Shown: piece after piece, positions 23,691 through 36,129 of the stretch
Layout: each line of letters opens with the position of its first letter
Position numbering within the stretch: position 1 is the first letter of the stretch
Assembly (NCBI RefSeq): GCF_014805625.2
Contig: NW_023998440.1
Span: forward strand, 2,454,993 to 2,518,992
Direction of reading: 5' to 3'
DNA from: Glossina fuscipes
Lineage: Eukaryota; Arthropoda; Insecta; Diptera; Glossinidae
Length of the DNA: 64,000 nt
Position numbers and translations under genes: made by a program
The notes under the pieces: generated by a model
The model's database searches: none
Told to the model about the DNA's origin: nothing
What the model saw: the letters and a program-made list of their open reading frames with translations, nothing else

Positions 23691-24879
23691 TTCGGCTGTT
23701 CATGATAAAACATTTCGACTACAACGCGTCGAGTAAATCGTTTAATTGAACACAAAAAGAAAAAAGCAACAAATTGACCTTCGGAACAACCTAATGGAAA
23801 TCATATCAGACAAGAGTCAGGTTTTTTCTGTAGCATCCTCCTCTGTAGTTTTGCGTTTCATTTTTATCAGTCCTTCTTCAGAATTACGATGATATTTGTT
23901 ATTTTACAAGAAAAACTATCTTAAGTTAATTAATTCATTCACAATATAAGTTAGCACGCATGCGCAAAACTATCTTTTCGTCCTCTGCCTAAATAGCGCC
24001 TGCAACTTATGTACAAATAAACCGTAATTAATGTTTTTCTTCGTATGTTGAGTGAATGGACACAGCGCCAGTATACGACTCTTAAAGTCAGAACGAATTA
24101 ACCTTTAAGCGATCAAACGTTGAATTTTGTTTGACATTCGGTACGCTCGGTACTTACAACAAATGAACGACTGCGGCTATACTTCATTCATTATGGCACA
24201 AGGGCGCTTCGTATGTTGTTTAAGGCATATTTTATAAAAGATATAAATTAAAAGGAACTGAAGAAAAGCTGAAAATGTTATCGATACATCTCCTCTGTAA
24301 GATAAAAAGATTATATATTGGATAGTTGAATTTAAGCGCGATCATACGTACACAAAGTGCTTAAAGCGTTAGAAAAGTGATCCTTGGCGGTTGAGAATTG
24401 GAAAAGTTTTGCTGCGACCTTAACCATCGATGGGTTCGTGTTTTACAATTGGTATCAAAGAAACATTTTTACTTACCATTGGTGACGATCTTAAAACGGA
24501 TTACGTTACGTAAATAGGGGCGACATATATAGTTTTGACAAACCTAATCAGAAATCGAATGTCAATTTGTTAGTACAAGTAAGTGAGCGACAAGAGATGT
24601 CATCCATCGTACATTCAGATTCTAAGCGCATACAAACTTGTTATTCATCATGTTAGACACTACCTGTGGATTCGCTACTACATGACAGAATAGCTGGAAG
24701 AATCGAAAGAATGGATTTCGCGTTCAAGAAGTCAAAGCTTGGTGCGACAGTTTATGGCCAAGATTGCTTCTTATGAACATGTATACTATAGTCTTCAGCG
24801 GTTATCTCGAAGAGGACAGGCGCATATTATTTAATTATACTAAGTCGGTTGGGTAACTAACAAGGCCGGAAAGAAGTTG

Positions 24880-25125
24880 TATCGTTTAGAAGAGAAAAAG
24901 TTGAATTGTCTTACAACAACGCACCAACTCACTCATGGAGCGCTACGCAGGTAAAGTCGCAAGAGTTCCCACACGAATTGTGATTGCTGCGGTACACTCC
25001 CGGCGACTATTATCCATTTGGGAACTAAGTGAAAAATTCGAAGACGACTATATTGCACTGTTTGTCAAATCGTATTGTTTCGGAGGCACAAAAATATGCC
25101 TAAACCTTTGTTACACATTACATAT
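24880..25125 (+). pseudogene. Possible degenerate mariner transposase, C-terminal piece
   Basis: LSYNNAPTHSW near 24920 resembles the second catalytic block (HDNAPxHxS, with Asp changed to Asn). Nearby, RYTPGDYYPF resembles a shortened YSPDLAPSDYxxF, and LFRRHKNMPK resembles the FFRRGIxxLPxRW end. A possible first-Asp block (IGDDLKTDY) lies near 24480. It probably belongs with 23540-23690, but the distance is about 750 bp too long, so there must be an insertion or two separate copies. Confidence 0.45.
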
Positions 25126-25158
25126 ATACACCATACAACTTATTATTATGTTAAGATA

Positions 25159-25160
<2 letters not shown>

Positions 25161-25197
<37 letters not shown>
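25161..25197 (+). repeat. (AT)n microsatellite
   Basis: 37 bases of uninterrupted AT. A 14-bp perfect palindrome, TACGTGTACACGTA, lies further on at 25557-25570. Confidence 0.95.
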
Positions 25198-25199
<2 letters not shown>

Positions 25200-26244
25200 C
25201 TTCATACATATCAATATCGAAATCAAAATTACTAAATGTCAATCATTGTCATATATATCGTCTTGATGTTCGTTAATTCGATCGAAAAGTCAAAATGGTT
25301 ACGCACTAAACCCGATATATATACATTTGATATATAACTAAAGAATTTCAAGATATTTTCGATTGACCTGATATTCGGTTTTCTTTACATTCGTCCGTTC
25401 GTATACTTCGGCCAATGTTATTTAAAACCGATTGGAAGGAGAAGAAAAATTTTATAATATTATTAGTTTCCAGTCTGTAGCAAACAAGGCCAAAAGTAAT
25501 CATTATCTTGTTGCTTCTTTCTCATGGTAGATTTTTGCATGCCATACGTGTAAGTGTACGTGTACACGTATACGATGTACGCACGTTTACCGATTTTATA
25601 AACGTCTTTCATGTTTATTGGTAACATATTTTGAATGTTTTAGTTTTTCTAATATTATATACACAAACATACATTGCGGCAGATATGAACTGCATAAGTG
25701 TTTATAGAAAATATTTTCAATTTTTCCTAGTTTTTGTTAAGTACCATGTCTCTTGAATATTCAAATCACGTATTTACACTAACTGAACAAAATTGCATAG
25801 TAAAACATGGTGTGTGTGTGCTAGGTACGGACATATGCATGGATCTGTGCATCTAAGTCTTTGGCATTATGCATTTGAGAACATATGGGAGCGTAGGGAT
25901 TCTTGCATTCTTTGCAAAATGCAGTTTAGTATCTTATGTTCTGGTTTCTCAATGTGCATGTACTCAGTACAAAAAGAGGGCTCATGTACACAGACACATA
26001 AATATCGCAAAGGTTTTATGTTACTCTATGATTCTCTGCCTTTGTGCCTTGTATTTCTGCTATAATTTTGTCTATCTAAAAGTTCAATTTGTTGCACACA
26101 TGCAGCCAAGAAACTTTATGCTTACTTTACTCGATTTCTATCATGTTACCGGTTGTTACTACAACTTTCTTTTAAAGTTTTTTATTTCCAATAGATATAT
26201 GAGGCAATTTCTTTTATCTACTTACGGTACATACGTGTGTACTT

Positions 26245-26246
<2 letters not shown>
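25198..26246. other. AT-rich DNA, nothing recognised
   Basis: Overlapping plus-strand frames at 25793-26318 are Cys/Phe-rich and run into the GT microsatellite; no protein family was recognised. Confidence 0.5.

Positions 26247-26280
<34 letters not shown>
26247..26280 (+). repeat. (GT)17 microsatellite
   Basis: 34 bases of pure GT. Confidence 0.95.
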
Positions 26281-26282
<2 letters not shown>

Positions 26283-26681
26283 TTCATCCTATACTTTTCC
26301 TATTCTTCGCTTAGTTAATCTTGCCTATTAAGAAACAAGTCTTATATACTAAATCCTTCGTATACGATTTGCACTGTTCCAGCAAGTTCGTCTGCCTACC
26401 TTCTATTACATGGTTGCCTAGCAGTTAATAGTACATTTCCTCAGCTGGCTGCTATTATGCAAAGTGGCTTTAACAAGTTTTTTTTTATAATATGCTTTAT
26501 GAAAGTATGCAATTACCACGTTGCTACAGCTTGGAAATAAAATAACGATCTAAAAACCTAGTCCAGGGGAACAAGTTCATCCACCTTCCCTCTTGTCACG
26601 TTAAGATGGAAAGTTCTTAGCATCGGTCGAAAAATGATAAGCTTTCCTTTCTTTTCTTTTCAAAATTGTAAAATATGTATA

Positions 26682-26702
26682 CATATATATATATATATAT
26701 AT
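26682..26702 (+). repeat. (AT)n microsatellite
   Basis: 21 bases of alternating AT; it encodes a spurious Tyr/Ile run on the minus strand. Confidence 0.9.
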
Positions 26703-26994
26703 AGAATTTCCCCGTCGTGTTAGGAAATCGTTGTATTGATTGTCTATTGTGAGCTTTTGAATCGTAGAAGAATATGTTGCAAGTATTAGCTTGATACTTA
26801 TGACAAGATATACGACCAATGCATAAAAACAATTTCTCTTGGCTGTCGGCTGCGCGGTATTCAAGCTCGCGGTGACTCTAAAATATAATTTTTTTTGGTT
26901 TTTTAAATATGACCAAACGCTAAGAGGATGATCCCTATTCATTTAACAGTGCGACGTTCCCAAAGATTTTCGAAAAAAGAAAGTACCTTCACTA

Positions 26995-27110
26995 ACTAGA
27001 GTCTCACTTTAGTTGCGCCCAAAATACACTCTACCGCACTTGAGATTTGAACCGAAGAACACTCACTTGGTAGTTGCCAATTTTATCCAATGGTCTACTC
27101 ATGGGGGTTA
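26995..27110 (-). mobile_element. SINE copy
   Basis: Minus strand: a degenerate A-box region, then the B box GGTTCAAATCTC (27042-27053 in window coordinates), then GTAGAGTGTATTTTGGGCGC and CAACTAAAGTGAGACTC, which parallels the body at 32.5 kb (GTAGAGTTCACTTTGGTCG). The 3' body is absent. Confidence 0.55.
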
Positions 27111-27339
27111 CAGTTTCGTTCACTTCAAGTTCATATATTTCAATGCGCCAACGGTACTTTTTTTTGCACACAAAGCATGTTAACTATTGGATTGAAGACT
27201 TTTCTGGGTGCTCAAGGTATAATTTAGGTAGGCTTTAAAGTATTGTTAATCGTATAGCAAGATTATTTCTAGCGTCAGAGTTAGAGACCATTTCTCCTCC
27301 CTCGTTCACGCTTTCCTCAAATTCTCCTTTCCCGTTATT

Positions 27340-27594
27340 CTAAAATTCAGGTAGTTTATCTGCCTCAAGAACTCTGTCCTCAAGTCTTTCAATTGAACGA
27401 CCGCAATTTTGTAGATCGAATAGGAACCCGTTCATATTAATACCACGTTTATCTAACTCATCAGCCGAACGATTTTGCACTGTTCGTATTGCTAGACATT
27501 GGAATGCCTTGCCACTGAATTTCAAATTCTTCGATAATTCGTTCAGAAGAAAATTGACCGCATCATTGAGCTTATAATCTATATTTTTCTGCTG
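27340..27594 (-). CDS. Candidate terminal exon of an unknown gene
   Basis: On the minus strand, directly after a pyrimidine-leaning TCCATTCCTAG (possible acceptor, around 27595), the frame is open for 84 codons to a TAG at 27340-27342. The peptide has even, non-repetitive composition: KLNDAVNFLLNELSK, then FSGKAFQCLAIRTVQNRSAD, then NMNGFLFDLQNCGRSIERL, then EADKLPEF. I do not recognise it. Beyond the stop the same frame stays open for about 36 more codons, so decayed transposon coding sequence is the main alternative. No AATAAA was seen immediately downstream. Confidence 0.33.
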   Translation of the reverse strand, partial: QQKNIDYKLNDAVNFLLNELSKNLKFSGKAFQCLAIRTVQNRSADELDKRGINMNGFLFDLQNCGRSIERLEDRVLEADKLPEF

Positions 27595-29149
27595 CTAGGA
27601 ATGGACAGTGACAGAATTTTGTCGATCACAATGATAACATTAGAAGCTGGCTTATGCGCTTACTTATGATAAAATTTGTTTTGACAGACGAAACATATCT
27701 ATGTAAGTAAGTTGGTCCATGGCTTTTTAGTTACTTGATAAGAAATAATGTTAAAAATTACAAAAATTTTTGAGAATCAGATTATTCAAATTAACTCCAC
27801 TCTAGATTTGAATGTAAGGGCGATTCGCCTATCAGTGCGCCCACAATAGCTAGATAACTGCCATAGGTTTGAAATTAGGACAAACTCTACCAGTCCTTGA
27901 CTAAGTAATTGGTTCAAAAGTTCGTAAGGCTTAAACGAAGTGCTGGTCGCTATTGATTCATATCATGCCTTTCCCATACATCACTCTGAGGTAATAATGA
28001 CTGCGGCTTTCCTTTCTCTTTTTCTCTTATTCTATAGGGCGCCAAAAGTGAACCGAGCGGTTTATGAAGGCAAAAACCTAAGAGAGATAAATATATTAGG
28101 CGGTTTGTCCGAAAATGTGCCTCACATTTCATAAAATATTGGCCATGCACTTCTAAACATATATTTGCTGCTACCTCGTAAATATTGTAAAGTGACTTCT
28201 GTTCAAAACGAGCGTCATTGTAGCGTGAATGCAAAACATATTCTGCGATGCGTAAAATATATTATTTACTACTTAGTTCTAATTTCGTAATGAATATGTA
28301 AAAAGGTTTTCGCTGAAACAACCCTTGTACTCAAAAGATGATAAATTTCTTTTCAACAGATTTAGTTTATTGCAAAAGGTGCACAAATATATATGCAAGG
28401 CTTGCTTTATATACTCTGCATTTCTTCTTAAATTTGCAGGCAAATATGTAAATCTCTAATGAGCGAAAAATAATTACGACATATTTTAAACTTAGGTAGC
28501 AGCTATTCGCGGTAAGATGTCTCTAACTTTATCTTCTGTATCACTCAGTAGCAACCAATCTATTGAATTTATTAGCTTGAAGCAATAAAATAAATTTTCG
28601 AAAATGTTAAGCGTTAAATCTTTGTCAATACTGGGGAATTAAAACAACAACCAATTATCACGTTTCAATGGACATTCTGATAATTAAGCCCTCCCAACAG
28701 ACAGCACAATGCCAAACAGCAGGAACGGCGTAAACGCAGACAAAAGGCACCAAAGGAATAAAATATAAAGTCTTAAGTATATGTCGAGCTTAATAGAAAA
28801 ACAGTAAAATAGAATATGTATGTAAAAATAAGGAAAAACATTATACTCGAGCAAGACCTACCTTAAATACCCTACGCCAGTTCATCTAATACAATTCACC
28901 ACCAAAATGTATTCCTTATGACCGTGTAAAGGAATATTTTTTATAGTCGTCCCTACTTGGGAAGGGTCCAAAAGGCATACTGGTGTGGTCCAGGATTCAT
29001 TTTCGTGTTAAAGATTCTATTAAGCTTAACCTATCATCGCCAAAAGGTATTTGTTGTCATATCAATGGTTAATTTTCATAAGAGTCCAAAGAATATATTC
29101 AGTCCAAAGAATAGATCCAGGTGCGGCAAATTTAGTATAGCTTATTTGA
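27595..29149. other. AT-rich DNA, nothing recognised
   Basis: Overlapping frames on both strands at 27940-28234 have no recognised content. At 29083-29118 AGTCCAAAGAATA occurs twice with a period of 18. Confidence 0.5.
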
Positions 29150-29475
29150 AAATTTGCATATCTTTTCTTTACATAAAGTTTTTTTCCAAATACGGCGTTA
29201 TTCGAAAAGTGCGCGTGAAAATGGTCCCATCCAATAGATTCTCAATAACATTCATCCTTTCTTTAAAACACGTTAATGCGTTTCGACAAATTTCATCAAC
29301 AAAGTACAAAATTAAACACAATAATACACACCCATATAGCGGAGGATTAGGGAAGTTTAAGCCGGTTTTAAAAATGATTCCGAATCGATTCTTGTAATAA
29401 CAGTTAAGAGCGTCTTAAGTCTCCTTGGGTGTTGCATACATTCACACAAACTTAATATACCCTATATTACAAGCG
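29150..29475 (-). repeat. Dispersed repeat (second subfamily)
   Basis: Head on the minus strand at about 29475-29425: TATATTAAGTTTGTGTGAAT, then GTATGCAACACCCAAGGAG. Interior CACTTTTCGAATAACGCCGT, reading toward lower coordinates, matches the 51.6-kb copy (CACTTTTCGTATAACGCCCT). It creates the spurious 146-codon plus-strand frame at 28957-29397. Confidence 0.65.
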
Positions 29476-30879
29476 GTATAGGGTGTGAAAAGCAACAATA
29501 ATGAAGCAATAGTAAATAAGATTATCGGAGACATTATCAAAGATCTCATGCTGTTTGTCTGACTCCGAAACTGTAGATTAAAAATAAAAAAAAATAAAGA
29601 AAAAATAAAACGGAAAAAACTTTCACTGTTGTTTTCATCTTTCGAACGATAAATGGTGGCCATGTCTAGCAACGGACAACCAACTCTTGCCGCGCTGGCA
29701 GATGCTTTGTGTATCTATACCTTAGCATAGCCTAAAACATTTTCTACGTAAATAACAGAGCGAGTAGCGGGAGACAAGTTAATGTACACGATGTGCTTAA
29801 ATATGTCTCTTCTAATAAAATTCTTTGCACAAGACTAACTACTAACATTAACCGAACTAACAAAAGCAGACACAAATACGAAACCAACAATACGGGTTTG
29901 TAATAATGACAACCGCAGTTTCTCTTATGTAGCAAATTATCTGTATAATGCATAACGTTTTATTCAATGTCTCTACATGTGTATGCTATGCGGTATGCAG
30001 TACGTATGAATAATGTGCATAGAATAATGCTCCTAGCTCTGGCTCTTGTTTTACCCATCGTATGCTATATCGCATTATGAATGACCTTAAATAAACACCA
30101 GCATGGTGGTAGCGCGGTAAGCCATTGTGCGCCTTATTAACGTATAATAAAAGAACATTTTTTCCTTTTTTTTCTTTTTTTGCCTTTATTTTTGTTTATA
30201 TGTTTTTTTTTCTTTTTTTGCTATTATTGTTGTTGAATTTCGCTCCTTTTCTTTCCTATGCCAGTGTCTGCAATTTTAGGCTGTCTAAGCTTAGACGCTA
30301 TCTATCAAACGTTTCGGTTTGTAAGGGAATTTTTTACGCTAATAGTAATACTTCTGCGTTTGCTTCCCTTTGGCCAAAATTAAGTAGATTCCAGAGAAAA
30401 GCTTATATGGCTCATATGGCAAATAAATTGTAATTAGTGTAGAAACGTATTTTATAAAAAAAAAAAAAAGCCTAAAGAGAAACTCGAGACGAATTTATTT
30501 TTATTAACAATTTCAAAAGAAGCAACACAACATAAGGAAGTTGTTACAACTGGGGTAATAACCATCAAAGTATAAGGGAATAGAATGTTTGTTATTTTGT
30601 TCGCATTATCCAGCGGGCATAATATTTCTAATACGTCTGCGTTTCTTCTTCATTGTATATATTTGTCTGTGAAAAATTGCGTCTGCTTACGATAGAGGTG
30701 ACGGAGATCGGATAAGAAAATGATTAGCGAAATTAAAATTTGACGACAATCACACCTTCACAAGTATTTATCATACAGAGATCACGCGCGATGCATTAGG
30801 GGTTTATATATAAAGGCCCAAACGCGATTAGGATGGCTTACACTGATGACCCTATTCAACCCAATAGTTTTCATTCCGC
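29476..30879. other. AT-rich DNA, nothing recognised
   Basis: T-rich tracts at 30160-30230 and short frames only. No tRNA or transposon ends were found. Confidence 0.5.
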
Positions 30880-31425
30880 AAAATTACTCGAACAGCGAAA
30901 TCCCGGTTGCTGGCAACTTTAATCTCCACAAAAAGAGTTGGCTACGCCAGGGAGAACCTAGCAGCTTTCCTTGGAGACTCTCGACCGCGTACAACGAAAG
31001 GATTAGACGCCCACGGCCAATGAAAGTGTGTCGTGAATTCTTGATACCCTTGAGCATCGGCTTACGGTGGGCTATGTTGCGTTTATGTACAGGTGCGTTC
31101 AGGGCAATTATTCTATGGATACAAAAGACCACCAATTAGATTTTACTACTAATCTAGTACCAAAAGGACTAGTCGTCTTTCTCAGCATTCTCATCCACTG
31201 GTTCTGCAGTTACTTTTATGCCGCACAACAGTCTGTCGCGAATCGTAGTTTTTTAACGGTGCTGCCCGCATTTGGAACAACCTATCAGTGGTGGTCTTTC
31301 CTGCCTTACCCTCTTTCTTCATCCCACTCTTCCTCTAACCCTTCCTAATCACCAGGGTGCCCGTACGTAGGGGTGACATCCCCTGAATGGCTGGCCGTAG
31401 AAAGATATAAATAAATAAGTAAAGC
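30880..31425 (+). mobile_element. Remnant of a second non-LTR retrotransposon
   Basis: At 30897-30940 the plus strand reads EIPVAGNFNLHKKSWLR, resembling the endonuclease GDFN-x-H-x-x-W block with Asp changed to Asn. At about 31230-31345 it reads FFNGAARIWNNLSVVVFPAL, the R-x-WN-x-LP-x-x-VFP ending common to Jockey/CR1 reverse transcriptases. The 3' region GGTGACATCCCCTGAATGGC ends in ATAAATAAATAAGTAA at about 31425, a typical non-LTR tail. The RT core between the two blocks is missing. It is unlike the element at 17-20 kb. Confidence 0.6.
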
Positions 31426-32284
31426 AGAAAAAATATCGAAAAAATCTTGATCTTAGATGGAGAATATCTAGAACACTTCTGCACTGAACATGACTCATTA
31501 GCTATGAATGTGCTGTTGACTGCAAAATTTAATATGCAAGTAAAACATTTATTTTTGTTCGTAGACATGTTGATGTCTTTTTTTTTTAATGAACTTTTTG
31601 ATGTTTCAAACATAATGTTAATTCCGCTTGTGGTTGGTTGGTTTGTGTTTTTGTACAATTTTACTTTGTGAAGAAACTAGCGGCCAGTCTTCATGCACAC
31701 ATTCGCGAGCATGAATTGAACCCAAGTTAATTTCATTATGTACTAAATAAAAATATTGTGGCGGTGGTGGTGGTTTTAACGTAGCGCAAAATGTTAGTCG
31801 GCCAACACTTCTAATCGTTATTATTCTTTGTATAATGTTTGTACCACTGCTGTGAGTTACTGCGAGTTAAGATGCAATTCGCAAATCTTCTGACCGCAAA
31901 AACTGATTAGTAATATATTTCTTCACTTTACCTCTTGCTCGTGTGAGTTCATGTAGAATCAAGTACTAAGTGCATTCCGATAATGACAAGTACAGCGTGT
32001 TACAGCCGCTGCCTTGAGCGCACGCGAAATTTAGTTAACTCTGACAGCGATGTTTTTCAACATTGCGAAGGATAGCACAAGAACCTAACTTATTGACTCA
32101 CCCCCCGACGGCCACTGACAGGACGGGTTGTAAAAGCATGGCCGGCAGCCTTCAGTGACAATCTCTGTAAACAAAACAACCGTAATATTAAAAGTGTGTG
32201 GCCGGAAAGCCAATCTTGGAGAGTCTTGAAGGTCTTCTTACTATTCACAGCTCCCGCGTTTTGGGTTACCATAGCCATCATGAC
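31426..32284. other. AT-rich DNA, nothing recognised
   Basis: Contains a short GGT repeat near 31760. The minus-strand frame at 32090-32287 lies just beyond the SINE and is not recognised. Confidence 0.45.
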
Positions 32285-32605
32285 CAATCACCCACCCAAT
32301 GTCCCCTATTAGCGTAATGAGGTGACGGTGAGAAAGAAGCGAGGAAAGAGAAAGTCGGAAAGCAATTTGGACGTGGTTTGTGACCGCGGCCTAGTGGGTG
32401 TGGCGATCATCGATAGGTGTTATGCCCTTACCGTCTTAACAGCTCTCTAGCTACGACCAAAGTGAACTCTACCAGATTGAGATTTGNNNNNNNNNNCAGC
32501 TCTCTAGCTACGACCAAAGTGAACTCTACCAGATTGAGATTTGAATCCGCGAATACTGACTTGTTCGTCGCGATTCTTTCCTACTCGGCTTCTCCCGTGA
32601 TAATG
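32285..32605 (-). mobile_element. SINE copy, longest in the window, split by an assembly gap
   Basis: Minus strand: A box AAGCCGAGTAGG (32580-32591), B box GATTCAAATCTC (32536-32547), then GTAGAGTTCACTTTGGTCGT and AGCTAGAGAGCTG, then after the gap CACACCCACTAGGCCGCGGT and a TCTCTTTCCTCGCTTCTTTC stretch. The body motif after the promoter is shared with the 12.3- and 27.0-kb copies, and the CACTAGGC motif with the 12.3- and 40.3-kb copies. True length is uncertain because 47 bp is written twice around the gap. Confidence 0.72.
32440..32543. other. Assembly gap with duplicated flanks
   Basis: Ten Ns at 32487-32496. The 47 bp before (32440-32486) and the 47 bp after (32497-32543) are identical. 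This is the pattern of two contig ends that overlap but were joined with a nominal gap. Confidence 0.9.
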
Positions 32606-35600
32606 CAATGAATTTTAGTTCCGCTAGTAAACTTGGGAATTATAGTTGAGAACATTAAAAGTAATGAACACGAGTTTAATTCGCACGCTTAGGAAAGCGT
32701 GCCTTCATGCCTAAGTTCCAGAGCTCATAAAGCGTTTAATAATGGAAGTATGCTGTTAGTGAAAAGAATTTTTTATAAATGCCTTTATCACAACAAATAC
32801 ATTTTCATTTAATCTGGACTAACCTCTATACCTCTATACACAATAGTAGTTGTAAATATTGTAGTTTGGCAGTACAGCACCAAAGTTACGCTTCACTCGT
32901 TGCCCTCCACCGTCGTACAAACCGTGGTTTTCGTGGCATCAACTTTTCTAGTTAACCTCTGGACGAGCAAGAAAAAAGAAACCGAAGTTAAACCTTGACC
33001 TGGAAAAAGTTTTGTCATTATTTTTAAAGTTGTTTAGGGCAACTCTATATTAAGGTTTAGTTATGTAAAAAAATTCGTTTTAGAGCGAAACATTCACCCA
33101 TTTTATGCGCTTCATTTATTAGAAATTATTCTTTCTCTATGGTAAAGAAGAGAACTTTCTTTTACTTTGTTGTACAATACTAATACCATAAAATATATTA
33201 TGCTATGATTTATGATGGAAAACTGAAAAGTTTTAATTCTTTTGTGCTATGTCGAGCAAGCAACCAAGTGCATTATATTGTCATTAAGAAGAAAGAGTTA
33301 ATCATTTAGCGGACGCACGCAAGCAAAAAGAAGCTAAACTATAATGCAAGCTTCATTAATAGTCAATGAGGAGCGAAAACAGACCAATAGATTGACCGAA
33401 TGAAACCAATAACAAAAATAAAATTGTAGGAAAAAAGCAGAAAAGGTATTTAAAAATTGTAATCACGTAAAACTCGTTAAAGTTCATTATCGATAATGAG
33501 TGAAGAAGAATAACTATATAGTGCAGCAAAAGCAAATATTTAACTTTGATATGATTAAAAAAAAAACAAACGTTTTTTTGTAATTTTATTTTATATTTAC
33601 GAGGTCATCATAAACAGCAAAGCTAATTAATTAATTAAAAGGTACACACAACACAAAACGAAAAGAAACACATAATAAAAAGGGCAGAGCACATATAGTC
33701 TGCTATACATTGTAATGCTTTTGAGGGGCAGAAAAGAAAAGGGCAAAGGATAACTGAAGACTACGCTTAAGAAGAAATGCGAAAGGAAAACTGCACCGTT
33801 TCGCTTCATCAATTTCTTTCCTTCATTTTAAATTAGTCAGCATTCATAAACAATGCTCCCTGACCGGTAATGAGCGAGATAATTGCAGTAAAGTTAGCCT
33901 TCAAAACGAAAAAAAAAAATACAAAAATCAACAGAGAAAACATGATTCCATTGAATTTTTCTACATCGTATTGTAATATAATTAAATAATTGACTGTTTT
34001 GTAAAGCTCCTGTATAGAAGAAGATAAATTTTTAACCTAAAAGAGAGCGTCTTGGAAGTCTAACATTAAATATTTAAAGTTTCAAAAGGATCTAAAATTA
34101 ATTGAATTAGTGTATAACGTAACGCCCAGCGCATAACAATACCAAAAGATACTTATTGTTACGTACGATGACTTTTCCATCTTTACATATTTATCCGAGT
34201 GTTTCTGGTATTGTGTGATTTTCGGGGTAGCGTAGGCCTTCCATTTCGAACATCGACGAATCTAGTCTCTGTTTACAACCCTTGCGAAGACTGGCCAGAT
34301 TTAGATTTAATTTTGATACTTCTGTTCATCCTTTCACTTCTGCTGAGTTTTCTGCCAATCTTGTTAATCTTTTCGTCAATCGTTAAGTGGATGAGACTAT
34401 TTTACCTTACAGCAACGACAGGTAAGCTTTAGCGAGCTTACATCTGCTTTCAAAACTTGGAAAAATTTCGTTTCCCACAAAATAGTGTACGTTTTATGCA
34501 AACTTTTTTTTATCAAATTTTTGATTTTCGTACCATTATATCGTCTATTGCTGGTCAGAATTTCCTCGGATATGTTAAGCAGCCAAGTAGTTGGTAGTGG
34601 ACAACTGTTCCTTTTTATAAATGTGGTAAGTGGGTAATAGGAATAGCCAAAGAAAAATTGAGGATTTTTGCTATTATCCTGTCCCGTCAAGACCAAGAGT
34701 ACTGATGAGCTGCGAATTGATCGCTTTCTTGACAGAAACAACGCAAACCACAGCAATTGCGGGCAAAACGGTGACCTGATTGCAAGATCTAACTTACCGG
34801 TTTAGAATATAAATTTCGTCGCAGTAGGATAATACGTCTTCTTCGCAAAAGAATTGAAGTCGCTCAATTAATGCGTCTGTCGAACAGGCACGAAAAGGAT
34901 ATCAAGTGTAGAATGGAGAAATTAAACACTAGTGCTGAAATGATAGACAGAGATTTATTGCGGTTGCTACGAGTTTCTTTTCGGCAAAGGACTCGTCCTC
35001 TAGATCAAGCCATTAATCAAGTTACATTTGATTTATTTACTGCACAGGAGAGTGCACCACGACAAGAAATCTCCTCAGAGAAGTTAACAACAGTGCCACA
35101 CAATGCCACACAGTGTTTACAGAGCTCCCTTCTTTGTGGTCAACTACCATGGGGTTTGGAGGGTTGTAACATTTGAAAATATCTGTGAAGAGTCTTAAGG
35201 ATTAGAGAGCGCGGAGTAACATTGCTGAAAGCGCACTACTGCTTTAGCAAAATTTTTGGTTGAGTTTTAAATGTCTGAGAATCAATGTTGCATGGCTCGT
35301 TACAAGGTACATGCGCAGGCCGCATGTAGTTTAGCTCAGATGTGCACGTATAATTTAAACTCTTGAGAAGGGCTGACATGAGGCAGCCCAAGAATGATTA
35401 TTCAGCGTGGAATAGCTCTTCGCACTTTTGTCTGCGGAGAGTACTGTTTGCATTGCTGGTAAGCGCAGTTCGGTGGTAGCTGTAATTACCCCAAAAGCGT
35501 AGTGATGATAATAAATAAGTCAGATGAGCATCTCCTTGTCTAAAGGTAATAAAATGGCACATACCTCTTTTCTAGTCATGAAGATTAGTGGCTCCGCCTA

Positions 35601-36129
35601 CTCAACTCAACAGAAAACTCTCAATCAAACTGCAAGTGCTTCAGGCGCTCCCGTAAAGCGAAAGGATACAGAGGTGCGAAGTAGTGTACTCCTCGTGTAG
35701 TAGTCACCTAACCATTATTTTAAACGAAAACAGAATGTTTTTTTTGTTTTCTTGACATTCCAAACTCACATCTCGTTCGCAGTAATTAATGTCTACGGTA
35801 TTCGTCATAAACTGCTCTGAAGATTTCAGAAGTTTCTAGCACATATCAACTTACCGATCTCATAAAATAATACTAATGATGTTCTGAAAAACATGAAATA
35901 CTAAACACATCCTTATTCTGGTTAAGTTGAAATTCACTTATGCGAGAAGGATAGATGGAAAGTGAAGTATTTATTACCTGGTAAACGTAAACTATCTCGC
36001 CTCAATTCTCCATAAACGTCACCTATGCAGACTTTAATGCAAAGAAAAGATAACCCGTTTATTAATTCACTTGCAGTAAATGTTCTTAAGCGCAATAACA
36101 ACTATACACTGCAGTACGTACAACAGCTA
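32606..36129. other. AT-rich DNA with two unassigned frames
   Basis: A 119-codon minus-strand frame at 34397-34756 and a 101-codon plus-strand frame at 34871-35176 have ordinary composition but no motif I recognise. The latter is Arg/Glu-rich at its start. Nothing else was seen; AT-rich filler with short A runs predominates. Confidence 0.4.

Noticed and set aside
25869..26318. 149-codon plus-strand frame
   Set aside because: Ends in a Val/Cys run encoded by the GT microsatellite; no recognisable domain, and Cys/Phe/Tyr-rich composition typical of chance frames.
28957..29397. 146-codon plus-strand frame
   Set aside because: Antisense through a dispersed repeat copy; Lys/Phe/Ser-rich, no motif.
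32417..32611. Plus-strand open frame across the N gap
   Set aside because: It reads through the ten Ns and through a 47-bp segment written twice; it lies inside a SINE.
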